From Chitinophagaceae bacterium (GTDB taxonomy: Bacteria; Bacteroidota; Bacteroidia; Chitinophagales; Chitinophagaceae): a stretch of 64,000 nucleotides of DNA. The notes under the pieces are model-generated. The model was not told the DNA's origin and searched no databases. It worked only from the letters and a program-made list of their open reading frames with translations. The stretch spans positions 92,104-156,103 of the forward strand of contig JAMLHL010000009.1 of assembly GCA_023957125.1 (NCBI GenBank), given 5' to 3'. The position numbers and the translations under genes were made by a program. Below, one piece after another: positions 19,410-28,271 of the stretch. The stretch's first letter is position 1, and the number at the start of each line of letters is the position of its first letter.

Positions 19410-20123
19410 ATGCAACAACTTAGAAGGTCAGATATTAACAACAGCATTGTGCTTGCGCAAAAAGTGATCGCGCATTTCGGGGTTCACCTGCCTTATTTTG
19501 CCTATTGGACACCCGGGCAATGGGCAGGGGCGGGAAATGAGTTTGACGAAATACGCACCTGCATGCTGGGATGGGATGTGACCGATTTTGGCAGTATGGA
19601 TTTCAAGAACATCGGCCGGATATTGTTTACACTGAGAAATGGAAAACCTAACAATAAAGCCTACCCGAAAGAATACGCCGAAAAGCTGCTCATTGATCCC
19701 GAGCACCAGCGGGCGCCGGCTCATTTCCACCGGTCAAAGAGGGAGGACATCATTTGCCGCCGGGGGGGGAATATACTGGTGCAGCTTACCAAAGCAGATC
19801 CCTCGGGAAATCCTTCCGGTGAGCGGTTTACCGTTCAGAAAGACGGGCGTACAGTGCACCTGTCGCCCGGCGATATTGTGAGACTTTGTCCGGGCGAGAG
19901 TGTTAACATTCCGCCCGGAACTATTCACCAGTTTTGGGGAGAGGAAGGCACGGGCGTTAAAATGGAGGGAGTAGGATTTACCCTGAGCTCTGAGATCTCC
20001 AGCGTATGTGATGACTGGGAGGATAATGTCTTCATGGAAAAAAATGCAGTGCGGTTCCCTTCTGTTGACGAAGATGAAGCGCCCGAATTCCTTCTTTGCC
20101 ATGAATATCCTGCTGCTTCGTAA
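19410..20123 (+). CDS. D-lyxose ketol-isomerase (cupin family)
   Basis: A cytosolic cupin of 237 residues with HFHRSKREDIICRRGGN, the signature of D-lyxose/D-mannose isomerases; His 105, His 107, Glu 112 and His 173 (GTIHQFWG) form the metal site. The family interconverts D-lyxose with D-xylulose and also D-mannose with D-fructose. PGDIVRLCPGESVNIPPGT is the second cupin box. No signal peptide. It is encoded between two secreted propeller proteins, so the imported sugar probably passes through an aldose-ketose step; the true substrate may be a lyxo-configured sugar released from the glycan. Confidence 0.85.
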   Translation: MQQLRRSDINNSIVLAQKVIAHFGVHLPYFAYWTPGQWAGAGNEFDEIRTCMLGWDVTDFGSMDFKNIGRILFTLRNGKPNNKAYPKEYAEKLLIDPEHQRAPAHFHRSKREDIICRRGGNILVQLTKADPSGNPSGERFTVQKDGRTVHLSPGDIVRLCPGESVNIPPGTIHQFWGEEGTGVKMEGVGFTLSSEISSVCDDWEDNVFMEKNAVRFPSVDEDEAPEFLLCHEYPAAS

Positions 20124-20215
20124 AAGTATCTTTTGCAGCATCTGATAAACATGATCCCATTTAAAAAAGCATTACCTGTTAAAGGATCAAATAACAGGTT
20201 GTTAAACAATTTGCC

Positions 20216-21769
20216 ATGAAAAAAAACAACCATCTTTTTTTACCCATATGGATATGCCTGCTGTGCATAAGCTGCCAGCTTTCTTCCTCACAAAAAAAAA
20301 TACAGGAGGAGGTTATTCGCATTGAAAGTGAAAGGCAATTATTCGTGGATGATTATATCGTTGAATCATTCAGCGGAGGAGCCGGATACCTGTTGCATCG
20401 CCCACAAATAAAGGAAGTGGTGTTTGAAACCGGTGCGCCCTGGGAAGGCAGCTACAGCAATTACAACAGCATTTTTAAAGACGGTGATATATTCCGCATG
20501 TATTATCGCGGCTGGCACAGGGGAACGAAAGGAGAACTCACCCATGATATGGTATGGTGCTATGCGGAAAGCAAAGACGGCATACACTGGGTAAAGCCCA
20601 ATCTCGGCTTATTTGAATTTAACGGGTCTAAAAACAACAATATCATTCTTGCCAGCAAAACATTCGGGGATTTCAAATTTACTTTCGCCGATAACATGAC
20701 CGTCTTTAAGGATCATAATCCCAATGCTGCACCTGAGGCACTTTATAAAGCTTTTGTAGATCTCAGAAAGCAAAAGCCCGACTGGAGCCTTTTGGTATTT
20801 CACTCTCCCGACGGGATACACTGGACCCCGGCAAATGGATCTAAGCCGGTACTGACCCAATATGAGGGATCCTATGACAGCCAGAATACGGCTTTCTGGG
20901 ACAGTGCAAAAAATGAATACCGTGCCTATTGGCGGTTTTTCGGGAAGGATTCCCTGAGAGCGATAAGGACAGGCACTTCGAAAGATTTCATCCGTTGGGA
21001 TAACCAGAAGGATATTCAATATACAGATACGCTTTACGAACCCATGTACACCAACGGGATCATTCCCTATTACCGGGCGCCGCAGATCTATATAGGTTTC
21101 CCTGCCAGGTATTTAGACCGCAAATGGTCTGCTTCCATGAAAGCCCTGCCGGAGTTAAAGGAGCGGGAGGGTAGGAGCATTACCAACCCGAGATATGGAA
21201 CCGCGATCACCGAAAGCCTGCTGATCGCCAGCCACGACGGGATAACGTTCAAACGCTGGAATGAAGCCTTTCTCCGTCCGGGTATTGAACGCAACGGCAC
21301 CTGGAATTACGGGCACCAGTATATCGGATGGAGCTTCCTGGAAACTCCGTCCGACCTGGAAGGGGCGCCCAATGAAATATCATTGTATGCCAATGAAAGC
21401 TTATGGACGGGAGAAAGCAGCACATTGCGCCGCTACACTCTCCGTCTCGACGGTTTTGTTTCCATCAATGCGCCTATGAGCGGGGGCCGCCTGCTCACCA
21501 AACCTTTTGTGTTTAAAGGAAAGGAGCTGTCTCTCAATTTTTCCACTTCTGCACTCGGCGGTATACGTGTGGAGATACAGGATGCAGCGGGCAAAGCTTT
21601 TCCGGGATTTTCCTTAGATGACTGTCCGCCGGTTTTCGGCGACACGGTTGACCGTACCGTTACCTGGAACAACGGCAGCGATATGAGTGCGCTGGAAGGA
21701 AAAGAAGTGCGGTTGCTCTACGAGATAAAAGACGGGGATCTGTATTCGTTTTACTTTCGGGGAAGGTAG
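20216..21769 (+). CDS. Lipoprotein five-bladed-propeller glycosidase-like protein
   Basis: The N-terminus ends in LLCISC, a lipobox, so the protein is lipid anchored. Then come RIESERQLFVDDYIVE, characteristic of a propeller family common in Planctomycetes and Bacteroidota, and repeats such as CYAESKDGIHWVKP, FHSPDGIHWTPA, GTSKDFIRWD and IASHDGITFKRW. About 130 C-terminal residues make a jelly-roll-like domain (LTKPFVFKGKELSLNF). It shares layout with the protein at 17724-19328, which suggests ancient duplication and related substrates. No family number can be given with confidence. Confidence 0.6.
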   Translation: MKKNNHLFLPIWICLLCISCQLSSSQKKIQEEVIRIESERQLFVDDYIVESFSGGAGYLLHRPQIKEVVFETGAPWEGSYSNYNSIFKDGDIFRMYYRGWHRGTKGELTHDMVWCYAESKDGIHWVKPNLGLFEFNGSKNNNIILASKTFGDFKFTFADNMTVFKDHNPNAAPEALYKAFVDLRKQKPDWSLLVFHSPDGIHWTPANGSKPVLTQYEGSYDSQNTAFWDSAKNEYRAYWRFFGKDSLRAIRTGTSKDFIRWDNQKDIQYTDTLYEPMYTNGIIPYYRAPQIYIGFPARYLDRKWSASMKALPELKEREGRSITNPRYGTAITESLLIASHDGITFKRWNEAFLRPGIERNGTWNYGHQYIGWSFLETPSDLEGAPNEISLYANESLWTGESSTLRRYTLRLDGFVSINAPMSGGRLLTKPFVFKGKELSLNFSTSALGGIRVEIQDAAGKAFPGFSLDDCPPVFGDTVDRTVTWNNGSDMSALEGKEVRLLYEIKDGDLYSFYFRGR

Positions 21770-21825
21770 AAGGTGGAGAGTGGAAGGTGAAAGTTGCAAG
21801 ATACTGGGTACAAGGCACAAGGAGG

Positions 21826-21942
21826 CGAGGTTTGAGTTACAAGTTACAGGATATGCAAGTTGCAGGGGTGCTTTGTTCTCTGAAACCTGTGACCTGCGTC
21901 CTGCTCCTGTGACTTGAAACTTGCAACCTGTAACCTGCACCA
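21826..21942. repeat. Imperfect intergenic palindrome built from GTTACAGG/GTTGCAAG-like units
   Basis: The left half carries GAGTTACAAGTTACAGG and GCAAGTTGCAGG, the right half ACTTGAAACTTGCAACC and TGTAACCTGCACC, giving long imperfect inverted arms. This type of degenerate repeat is common between genes in Bacteroidota. It fills most of the 196-base gap between two sugar genes and encodes nothing recognisable. Confidence 0.5.
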
Positions 21943-21965
21943 ACTTCCATTATTTTCAAAACAGG

Positions 21966-23204
21966 ATGATCAAAGAAAAAAAATATTATAAATGGGTGGT
22001 GGTTGCCCTTTTATGCGGGGTGGCCTTCCTGAACTATATGGACCGCCAGATGCTCACTACCATGCGGCCTGCCATGCAGGCCGATATCAAAGAGCTGCAG
22101 TCTGCCACCAATTTCGGCTACCTGATGGGCATATTTTTATGGGTATATGGCTTCGTGAGTCCTGCAGCAGGGATAGCCGCCGACCGGTTCAGCAGGAAAT
22201 GGCTGATCATTATCAGCCTCTTTGTATGGTCGGCCGTAACCTTTGCTATGGGGTATGCCACCACTTTTGAAGAAGTGTACTGGTTAAGGGCTTTCATGGG
22301 TATAAGTGAAGCGGTATATATCCCCACGGGCTTGTCGCTTATTGCTGATTTCCACCAGGAGAAAACCAGGTCGCTGGCGATCGGCATTCACATGATTGGC
22401 ATCTACCTCGGCCAGGCATCCGGTGGCTTTGGCGCCGTTATTGCCGAGGCGGTTACGTGGCATGGCGCCTTCCATTTTTTCGGTATGGCAGGGATCCTCT
22501 ATTCATTTGTTCTGCTTCTTTTCCTGAAAGACAAAAAACCTGCTTCGCCGGAGGCGGCAATAAAAAAACCTGCGCACGGAAAAATGCCTGTCTTAAAAGT
22601 GCTCGCTTTATTATTCACCAATATTTCATTCTGGATCATCCTGTTTTATTTTGCTGTTCCCAGCCTGCCGGGGTGGGCTGTCAAAAACTGGCTTCCCACG
22701 CTTTTTGCAGAGAACCTGCAGATACCGATGTCGGAAGCAGGCCCGATATCCACCTTTGCTATTGCATTTTCTTCCTTTATTGGTGTGATCATCGGCGGCA
22801 TTTTATCAGACAAATGGGTGCAGAAAAACCTGCGTGGCCGGATATTCACCAGTGCCATTGGGTTGGGGTTAACCATCCCTTCGCTGTTGCTGATAGGTTT
22901 TGGCGGCACGCTTTTTCACGTGGTGAGCGCGGCCATTTGCTTCGGCATCGGCTGGGGAATGTATGATGCCAATAATATGCCTATTCTTTGCCAGTTTGTT
23001 CCTGCAAAGCGCCGGGCAACGGCCTATGGCATTATGAATATGACAGGCGTTTTTTCGGGCGCTTTTATTACCGGTTTGCTTGGAAGGTCTTCCGATGCCG
23101 GCCATCTCGGAAGGGATCTGGCGTTGCTGGCAATTATTGTTTTAGTGGCGGTGGTGATACAGCTCATTTTTTTAAAGCCAACGGCCAATGATTTTTCCGG
23201 TTGA
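21966..23204 (+). CDS. MFS transporter, hexuronate (ExuT)-like ACS family
   Basis: ATG 21966 is used; the upstream in-frame extension has no membrane character and overlaps the repeat. The 412-residue protein has twelve hydrophobic segments. LCGVAFLNYMDRQMLTTM resembles the ExuT/GudP first segment (NYxDR), and VSPAAGIAADRFSRKWLI is the loop 2-3 motif. A central loop with Lys and Ala repeats (residues about 180-200) separates the halves. Likely a proton symporter for a hexuronate or aldonate. Two different ACS carriers within 6 kb suggest uptake of two related sugar acids or a switch in specificity. Confidence 0.9.
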   Translation: MIKEKKYYKWVVVALLCGVAFLNYMDRQMLTTMRPAMQADIKELQSATNFGYLMGIFLWVYGFVSPAAGIAADRFSRKWLIIISLFVWSAVTFAMGYATTFEEVYWLRAFMGISEAVYIPTGLSLIADFHQEKTRSLAIGIHMIGIYLGQASGGFGAVIAEAVTWHGAFHFFGMAGILYSFVLLLFLKDKKPASPEAAIKKPAHGKMPVLKVLALLFTNISFWIILFYFAVPSLPGWAVKNWLPTLFAENLQIPMSEAGPISTFAIAFSSFIGVIIGGILSDKWVQKNLRGRIFTSAIGLGLTIPSLLLIGFGGTLFHVVSAAICFGIGWGMYDANNMPILCQFVPAKRRATAYGIMNMTGVFSGAFITGLLGRSSDAGHLGRDLALLAIIVLVAVVIQLIFLKPTANDFSG

Positions 23205-23219
23205 ACGCGCGCATTTTCG

Positions 23220-23243
23220 CAGGTGGGTGTCACCACCCACCTG
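23220..23243. terminator. Hairpin after the second MFS gene
   Basis: Arms 23220-23229 and 23234-23243 pair perfectly (CAGGTGGGTG with CACCCACCTG) around a 4-base loop, 16 bases after the MFS stop codon. No T-run follows, so it may stabilise the transcript end rather than terminate. The adjoining CCTGTAGAACCC recurs at 56775-56786. Confidence 0.5.
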
Positions 23244-23296
23244 TAGAACCCGCTAATATAACCGGAACTATTAGTAGATTGTAAGAAAAAAAGAAT

Positions 23297-24241
23297 ATGA
23301 AAAAAAATAAAATAGAAGGAATGGTGGCTGCGGCCTTTACCCCGATGAAGCAATCGGGAGACATTGATATAGAGAAGATCCCTGCGTTGACAGATCATTT
23401 AATTGCGGAAGGGGTTAGGGGAATTTATGTTTGCGGCAGTACCGGCGAGGGACCTTCCTTAACCGGAACAGAGCGAAAAGCGGTAGCGGAAGCTTTTGTA
23501 AAGGCTTCACGAAAAAGACTGCCTGTGCTGGTGCATGTAGGGCACAACAGCGTGAAGGAAGCAAGGGAGTTGTCGTCGCATGCCCAAAAGATTGGTGCAG
23601 ATTATGTTTCTTCCGTAGCGCCTTCTTATTTCAAGATCGGTTCTGTTGCAGGTTTGGTGGATTGCCTGGCTGATATTGCGGCAGGCGCCCCGGAGCTGCC
23701 TTTTTATTATTACCATATTCCGAGGCTCACTGGTATTGCGTTGGATATGCCTTCTTTCCTGGAACAGGCCGGGCGATCCATTCCTTCCTTTGCCGGGATA
23801 AAATTCACTTCCCCCGAGCTGCATGAATACCAGGCCTGCCTGAACGCTGCAGGCGAGAAATATGATATCCTGTATGGTACGGATGAAATGCTGCTGGGCG
23901 CATTGGCGGTAGGAGCGAAGGGCTATATCGGAAGTACGTATAATTTCCTGCCGCCGCTGTACCGGCAATTGAAGCAAAACTTTGACAGCGGGGATCTTCA
24001 AAAAGCACGTGCGCTTCAATGGCAGTCGGTGGAGATCGTGAGGATCATAGTAAAGTACGGCGGATTGGCTGCACAAAAGGTAATGATGAAATTGTCGGGA
24101 ATGGATTGCGGTAATGTGCGTAATCCCTTGCAGGGCCTATCTGCGGAAGAGGAAGCATCTATGGAAAAGGATCTGCGAAAAGCAGGATTTTTTGATATCG
24201 TGTCCCGGATGAAAAGAAATAAAGGAAACGGTCCGAGGTGA
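23297..24241 (+). CDS. N-acetylneuraminate lyase / DapA-family class I aldolase
   Basis: A 314-residue cytosolic barrel. GSTGEGPSLT near residue 47 is the pyruvate-binding loop, YYYHIPRLTG supplies the catalytic Tyr (139) and GIKFTS the Schiff-base Lys 169. The Tyr-His-Ile-Pro context fits neuraminate lyases, which cleave sialic acid to N-acetylmannosamine and pyruvate. Other DHDPS-family members split 2-keto-3-deoxy sugar acids, and no nagA/nagB or mannosamine epimerase is nearby, so a keto-deoxy sugar acid is an alternative substrate. It sits 92 bases after the ACS transporter, inside the acidic-sugar cluster. Confidence 0.8.
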   Translation: MKKNKIEGMVAAAFTPMKQSGDIDIEKIPALTDHLIAEGVRGIYVCGSTGEGPSLTGTERKAVAEAFVKASRKRLPVLVHVGHNSVKEARELSSHAQKIGADYVSSVAPSYFKIGSVAGLVDCLADIAAGAPELPFYYYHIPRLTGIALDMPSFLEQAGRSIPSFAGIKFTSPELHEYQACLNAAGEKYDILYGTDEMLLGALAVGAKGYIGSTYNFLPPLYRQLKQNFDSGDLQKARALQWQSVEIVRIIVKYGGLAAQKVMMKLSGMDCGNVRNPLQGLSAEEEASMEKDLRKAGFFDIVSRMKRNKGNGPR

Positions 24242-24288
24242 TGCGCGTGTGACAATTGAAAAAGTATCTCACTCCTTAACGTCCTGTA

Positions 24289-25590
24289 ATGATGTGTATA
24301 AAAATTCTTTTGATCGGTATTTCATATACTCTGGCTGGCTGTGCAGCAGCAGTATATCCAGGCAAGGGCAGGGAAATTCCCCATCAATTCAGGGCAGGTA
24401 CGGCTAAAGTAAACATTACGCCAGACAGGTCGCTGCCTTTACTTGGGTATGGTCCAAGAATGTCCGGAGAGGTGCGTGACAGCATCTATCACCGGGTGGT
24501 AGTGATGGATGACGGGGAAACGAGTTTTTTTCTGGTGTCTTCTGATATCTGTTCTGTGGACCCTTCCATTTATGAGAGAGTGCTCGATAAGCTAAAAAAA
24601 AGGTATGGTATAGACAGGCGGAATTTCTGGTGGTCATTTACACATACTCATTCGGCTCCGGTAGTTGGCCCCGCCGGCGTTTTCTCTGTAATGCTGGGGT
24701 ATGATACAGAAGCGCCGTATGACAAGGAATACGTTAATTTTTTGGAAGAGAAACTGATCCGGGCGGTTGGAGAAGCAAAAAAGGCGATGGTTCCTGCCCG
24801 TTTGGGAGCAGGGTGGGGATACTCAGAAGCTAATATTAACCGCCGCGCCCGTGATAAAAACAATAAAACCTATCTTGGGGAGAACCCGGATGGCGAAATT
24901 GATCGTAAAATCGGTCTTTTGCGACTTGAAAAAGAAGATCACTCACTCCTGGCGCTTATTGCCAGCTACCCGATACATGGTACCGTGCTGCCTCCGTCTG
25001 ACAAAACCATTAGTGGCGATGTTACCGGCATAGTATCTGAATATGTAGAGCATCAGTTGGGTGTGCCATTATTATTTATTAATGGCGCAGAGGGAAATGT
25101 AGCGCCCGTCAAGTCTTTTTCGGGAAATCTTGAACCGTTTAAAACGCTTTTGGGAAACAAGATCATTGAAGCGAATGATCGGATAGGCAATGCTACCGAC
25201 CAGGTTAAGCTGAGCACGGGGAGTTTTATATTTGAAACCCCCAGACATCAACGTCTGACGAATTGGCCCGTGTATTTACCGGATTACCTGCGCGTTTTAT
25301 CTTCAGGAGAGGCTTTGATTAGGATGCCCATCAGTTTTTTGTTTATTAATGATGAAATAGCGATCTGGAGCGCTCCATGCGAACTGTTCTGTGAAGTGTC
25401 AAACGCTGTTCGGGAAAAATCGTCCTTCCCATACACCTTCTATTATGGTGTTACCAACGGAACCCTCGGATACCTTCCTACCCGTAAAGAATTTGCGCTG
25501 GAAGGCTATGAAGTAAGCGTTTCGCCATTTTCCCCCGATACGGCTGAGAATCTGGAGCGGGAAGTAACCGAATATCTCGATAGTAAATAA
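24289..25590 (+). CDS. Lipoprotein of the neutral/alkaline ceramidase-like family
   Basis: The N-terminus ends in LAGC (Cys 18), a lipobox. RAGTAKVNITPDRSLPLLGYG, followed by RVVVMDDGETSFFLVSSDIC and FTHTHSAP, is the conserved start of the neutral ceramidase N-terminal domain, where the His pair of HTHSAP binds zinc. SYPIHGT gives another conserved His. The protein is about 430 residues, shorter than full ceramidases (about 650) and without their C-terminal domain. Such short members are frequent in sugar loci of Bacteroidota and Planctomycetes, so lipid cleavage is not assured; a deacylase or amidase on a sugar is plausible. Confidence 0.75.
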   Translation: MMCIKILLIGISYTLAGCAAAVYPGKGREIPHQFRAGTAKVNITPDRSLPLLGYGPRMSGEVRDSIYHRVVVMDDGETSFFLVSSDICSVDPSIYERVLDKLKKRYGIDRRNFWWSFTHTHSAPVVGPAGVFSVMLGYDTEAPYDKEYVNFLEEKLIRAVGEAKKAMVPARLGAGWGYSEANINRRARDKNNKTYLGENPDGEIDRKIGLLRLEKEDHSLLALIASYPIHGTVLPPSDKTISGDVTGIVSEYVEHQLGVPLLFINGAEGNVAPVKSFSGNLEPFKTLLGNKIIEANDRIGNATDQVKLSTGSFIFETPRHQRLTNWPVYLPDYLRVLSSGEALIRMPISFLFINDEIAIWSAPCELFCEVSNAVREKSSFPYTFYYGVTNGTLGYLPTRKEFALEGYEVSVSPFSPDTAENLEREVTEYLDSK

Positions 25591-25737
25591 TATGGAAAAG
25601 CGATCGAAAGGTAGAGGTATCTGATCTGAAGTATATGGAGGTGCAAAGGTTTTGGATTCTCTGATGCCTATCTACCTTGGTTTCATTATAGACGTGCAGG
25701 CTTCGTTTGCCTGACCTCATAATATTAAAAAAAGAGT

Positions 25738-26550
25738 ATGAAAAAAAATCCTACTGTTCTTGAGCTTTTTGATATCACGGATAAGGTGTTCCTGGTTGCC
25801 GGCGGAGCGCGTGATCTTGGAAAAGATATGGCTGTTGCACTGGCAGAAGCGGGCGCAGCAGGCGTGATCACTTCGCGCAATGCATCTTTAGCCGCTGCAA
25901 CGGCAGAGGAAATAAGCAAGGCTACCGGCAAGAGTGTCCTTGGATTGCCGCTCAATGCGGCTCATGAAAATGAAGTAGAGCAGGTTTTCAAAACGATTAT
26001 TGAGACTTTAGGACGTATTGATATCGTAGTGAATTGCGTAGGAGGAGGCGCTCTCCAGCAGGTATCTGCCAAATTTGAAGAGAGCCCCCTGGAGGCCTGG
26101 GAAGGAATGCACCAGCTCAATGTGCACACTGCCTTTTTGCTTTGCAAGCATGCCGTGGCCTTAATGAAAGCACAACGGTCTGGCACGATCATCAACATTG
26201 CCAGCATAGCAGGTGTGATTGGGCGCGACCGCCGGGTTTATCCGCAGGAAATGAATCCCCAGTCTGTAAGCTATGCTTCTGCAAAATCGGCTGTGATCGG
26301 ATTTTCAAGGGACCTGGCTGCATACCTGGGGCCATACGGCATCAGGGTAAATACCATTTCCCCGGGAGGGTTCCAGCGCAACCAGCCCCCGGCATTTGTT
26401 CAAGCCTATGCCAATAAAGTTCCCTTAGGCCGCATGGGGCAGGACGGAGTGGATATGAAAGGAGCTGTTCTGTTTCTGGCAAGTGAAGCCTCCTCTTATG
26501 TTACGGGGCATAATTTAGTAGTGGACGGCGGGTTTACTATTTGGCAATAA
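25738..26550 (+). CDS. Short-chain dehydrogenase/reductase (SDR)
   Basis: Classical SDR of 270 residues: an N-terminal Rossmann motif VAGGARDLGK, the NCVGGG strand-4 variant of NNAG, INIASIAGV with catalytic Ser, and YASAKSAV with catalytic Tyr-Lys; ISPGGFQRN and YVTGHNLVVDGGF are the usual C-terminal signatures. It resembles gluconate 5-dehydrogenase and KduD-like oxidoreductases of sugar-acid pathways. It ends 28 bases before a Gfo/Idh/MocA oxidoreductase, indicating an operon. Substrate unknown but probably a sugar or sugar acid. Confidence 0.85.
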   Translation: MKKNPTVLELFDITDKVFLVAGGARDLGKDMAVALAEAGAAGVITSRNASLAAATAEEISKATGKSVLGLPLNAAHENEVEQVFKTIIETLGRIDIVVNCVGGGALQQVSAKFEESPLEAWEGMHQLNVHTAFLLCKHAVALMKAQRSGTIINIASIAGVIGRDRRVYPQEMNPQSVSYASAKSAVIGFSRDLAAYLGPYGIRVNTISPGGFQRNQPPAFVQAYANKVPLGRMGQDGVDMKGAVLFLASEASSYVTGHNLVVDGGFTIWQ

Positions 26551-26578
26551 AATATTTTCAGGAGGTCATTATTTCAAT

Positions 26579-27559
26579 ATGGAAACTACAACAAAGGCGC
26601 TGGTGCTGGGCTTAGGCTCAATTGGTCAGCGACATGCAAGGCTGCTCTCTGAGCGGAGTGATGTGGAGGTATCTCTTTGCGATATCAGCGAAGCGTTGCG
26701 CCACCAGGCGGCAGACGCTCTTGTAAAGCCGCCTGCTGCTGTCTATTCATTATTTGCGGATGCTTTACAGGCGCAGCCGGATATCGCTTTCGTTTGTGTG
26801 CCCAATCATCTGCATGTACCGATGGCATTACAGGCTGTTCAGCATGGTACCGATGTGCTGGTGGAAAAACCTGTTTCAGATTCGTTGGAAAAAGCCAGGG
26901 AACTGGTAACGGCTGCAGAAGCTGCTAACCGTTTCCTGCAGGTGGGCTATATGCTTCGTTACGATGAAGGACTGATCACGATGAAAGCGATCATTGATAA
27001 AGGGGAGATCGGCAACCTTGTGGGTGGACGTGCAATGATCGGAACCTATGTTACCCTGCTGAATGCAAAAGGTTCGGACCGTATTGATCATCCCAACAGC
27101 CTGGTGGTGGATTATACGCATGAGCTTGATTTCATCAGCTGGTTTTTCGGAGAAGTAAAAGATATCATGGCAATGCAAACGCGGATGGGCGACCTGGATC
27201 TTAAGCCCCATCCCAATATCTTTCAGATCGGTTTAAAATTTAATTCCGGGGCGGTGGTGCAGGTGCACATGGATTATATCCAATTCCCCCAGCGAAGGAT
27301 ATTCGAAGTGTATGGAGACAGGGGGACGCTCTGCTATGATTTTATGACGGGAGAAATACGGCATTTTACTGTTCAGCGTGCGCACGAATGGACCAATAAA
27401 AACGTGCTCCCTGTAACAGACCGTTGGGATGATCTGTTCCGCAAAGAGCATGAGTCGGTTCTTATGAGACGATCGGAAGGGTTGACGCCCTTTGTGTCGG
27501 GTGCAGACGGTTTGCGGGCATTGGAAATAGCGGAGTGGGTGATCAGGGTTGCCAGGTAA
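26579..27559 (+). CDS. Gfo/Idh/MocA-family oxidoreductase
   Basis: A 326-residue NAD(P)-dependent sugar oxidoreductase: GLGSIGQRHARLL is the nucleotide-binding loop, VCVPNHLHVPMAL and VEKPVSDSLEKA carry the conserved EKP Lys of the family, and the C-terminal half is the alpha/beta domain with DYTHELDFISWFFGE bearing the Asp-His pair. Family members oxidise or epimerise sugars such as inositol, glucose derivatives and N-acetyl sugars. Together with the adjacent SDR it suggests a two-step oxidation-reduction, for example an epimerisation through a keto sugar. It ends the forward sugar cluster. Confidence 0.9.
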   Translation: METTTKALVLGLGSIGQRHARLLSERSDVEVSLCDISEALRHQAADALVKPPAAVYSLFADALQAQPDIAFVCVPNHLHVPMALQAVQHGTDVLVEKPVSDSLEKARELVTAAEAANRFLQVGYMLRYDEGLITMKAIIDKGEIGNLVGGRAMIGTYVTLLNAKGSDRIDHPNSLVVDYTHELDFISWFFGEVKDIMAMQTRMGDLDLKPHPNIFQIGLKFNSGAVVQVHMDYIQFPQRRIFEVYGDRGTLCYDFMTGEIRHFTVQRAHEWTNKNVLPVTDRWDDLFRKEHESVLMRRSEGLTPFVSGADGLRALEIAEWVIRVAR

Positions 27560-27573
27560 TACGTTTTAATACA

Positions 27574-27588
27574 CAGTGTGATACACTG
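27574..27588. promoter_or_regulatory. Short perfect palindrome upstream of folA-like gene
   Basis: CAGTGT and ACACTG flank a GAT centre. It lies 15 bases after the oxidoreductase stop and 41 before the dihydrofolate reductase start; it may be an operator or a weak terminator. A TAACTTTA just upstream of the start resembles the -7 consensus with one mismatch. Confidence 0.3.
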
Positions 27589-27628
27589 AAGAGAATTAAT
27601 TTTAACTTTAGTGTTTATTTCTTTTTTA

Positions 27629-28195
27629 ATGAGATCTGTCAAAACTTCTTCTTTGATCCTCCTGGCAAAAACCGGGATTCAAAATAGATACATATTCGGA
27701 GCCTATAAAGATAATGGTGAGGCAACGAGTTTTCTCTCTTTGCCTGAGGATCGTAAAATGTTCATTGAGACGCTCACCGGTAAACAAACCATTATGGGTT
27801 ATAAAACACTGCAGGCTACTCCCTTTGATTTCCCTGATGGCGGCAGGATTTGTATCACTCATCATCCCGGTAAAGTAAAGGCCCCTGGTCTTGCGGCTTC
27901 CACCATTGAGGACGCTCTTGAACTGGCATTTCGAAGAGCGGCAAAATTAGATCAGGACACGGTGTATGTGACCGGTGGCGCAAGTATTATGGAGCAGTGT
28001 ATGGAACGGGGACTGTTAGACGAAGTTATTCTGACATTGACAGAGACTTATGCGGCTCCGGTTTCGAATCCGGTGTATTTAGATTTTGTGCTGAATCGGT
28101 GGAATATCCTGGAAGATTCAGGGATGCGCATCTCCAAAAACTCCGATCCTCCGAATCTGGAATATCATTACCTGACGCTTAAAAAGATGGTATAG
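27629..28195 (+). CDS. folA: Divergent dihydrofolate reductase
   Basis: ATG 27629 is used. The protein of 188 residues aligns to DHFR: IFGAYKDNG near the cofactor loop, LPEDRKMFIETLTGKQTIMGYKT where the Asp corresponds to the catalytic acid and IMGYKT to the NADPH-binding IMGR(K/H)T, and YVTGGASIMEQCMERGLLDEVILT matching the GG-x-x-x-Y/F segment. The N-terminal IGxxGxLPW box is altered, so this is a diverged member, and another standard folA may exist elsewhere in the genome. It reduces dihydrofolate to tetrahydrofolate. Transcribed alone between the sugar operon and convergent chrA. Confidence 0.75.
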   Translation: MRSVKTSSLILLAKTGIQNRYIFGAYKDNGEATSFLSLPEDRKMFIETLTGKQTIMGYKTLQATPFDFPDGGRICITHHPGKVKAPGLAASTIEDALELAFRRAAKLDQDTVYVTGGASIMEQCMERGLLDEVILTLTETYAAPVSNPVYLDFVLNRWNILEDSGMRISKNSDPPNLEYHYLTLKKMV

Positions 28196-28271
28196 CAAGA
28201 GCGGGTATCGGAGAACAGCACCTGTAGCGAAGGCAATTCCCGGCAGGAGATATGCCTTCGACTGGATCTAT

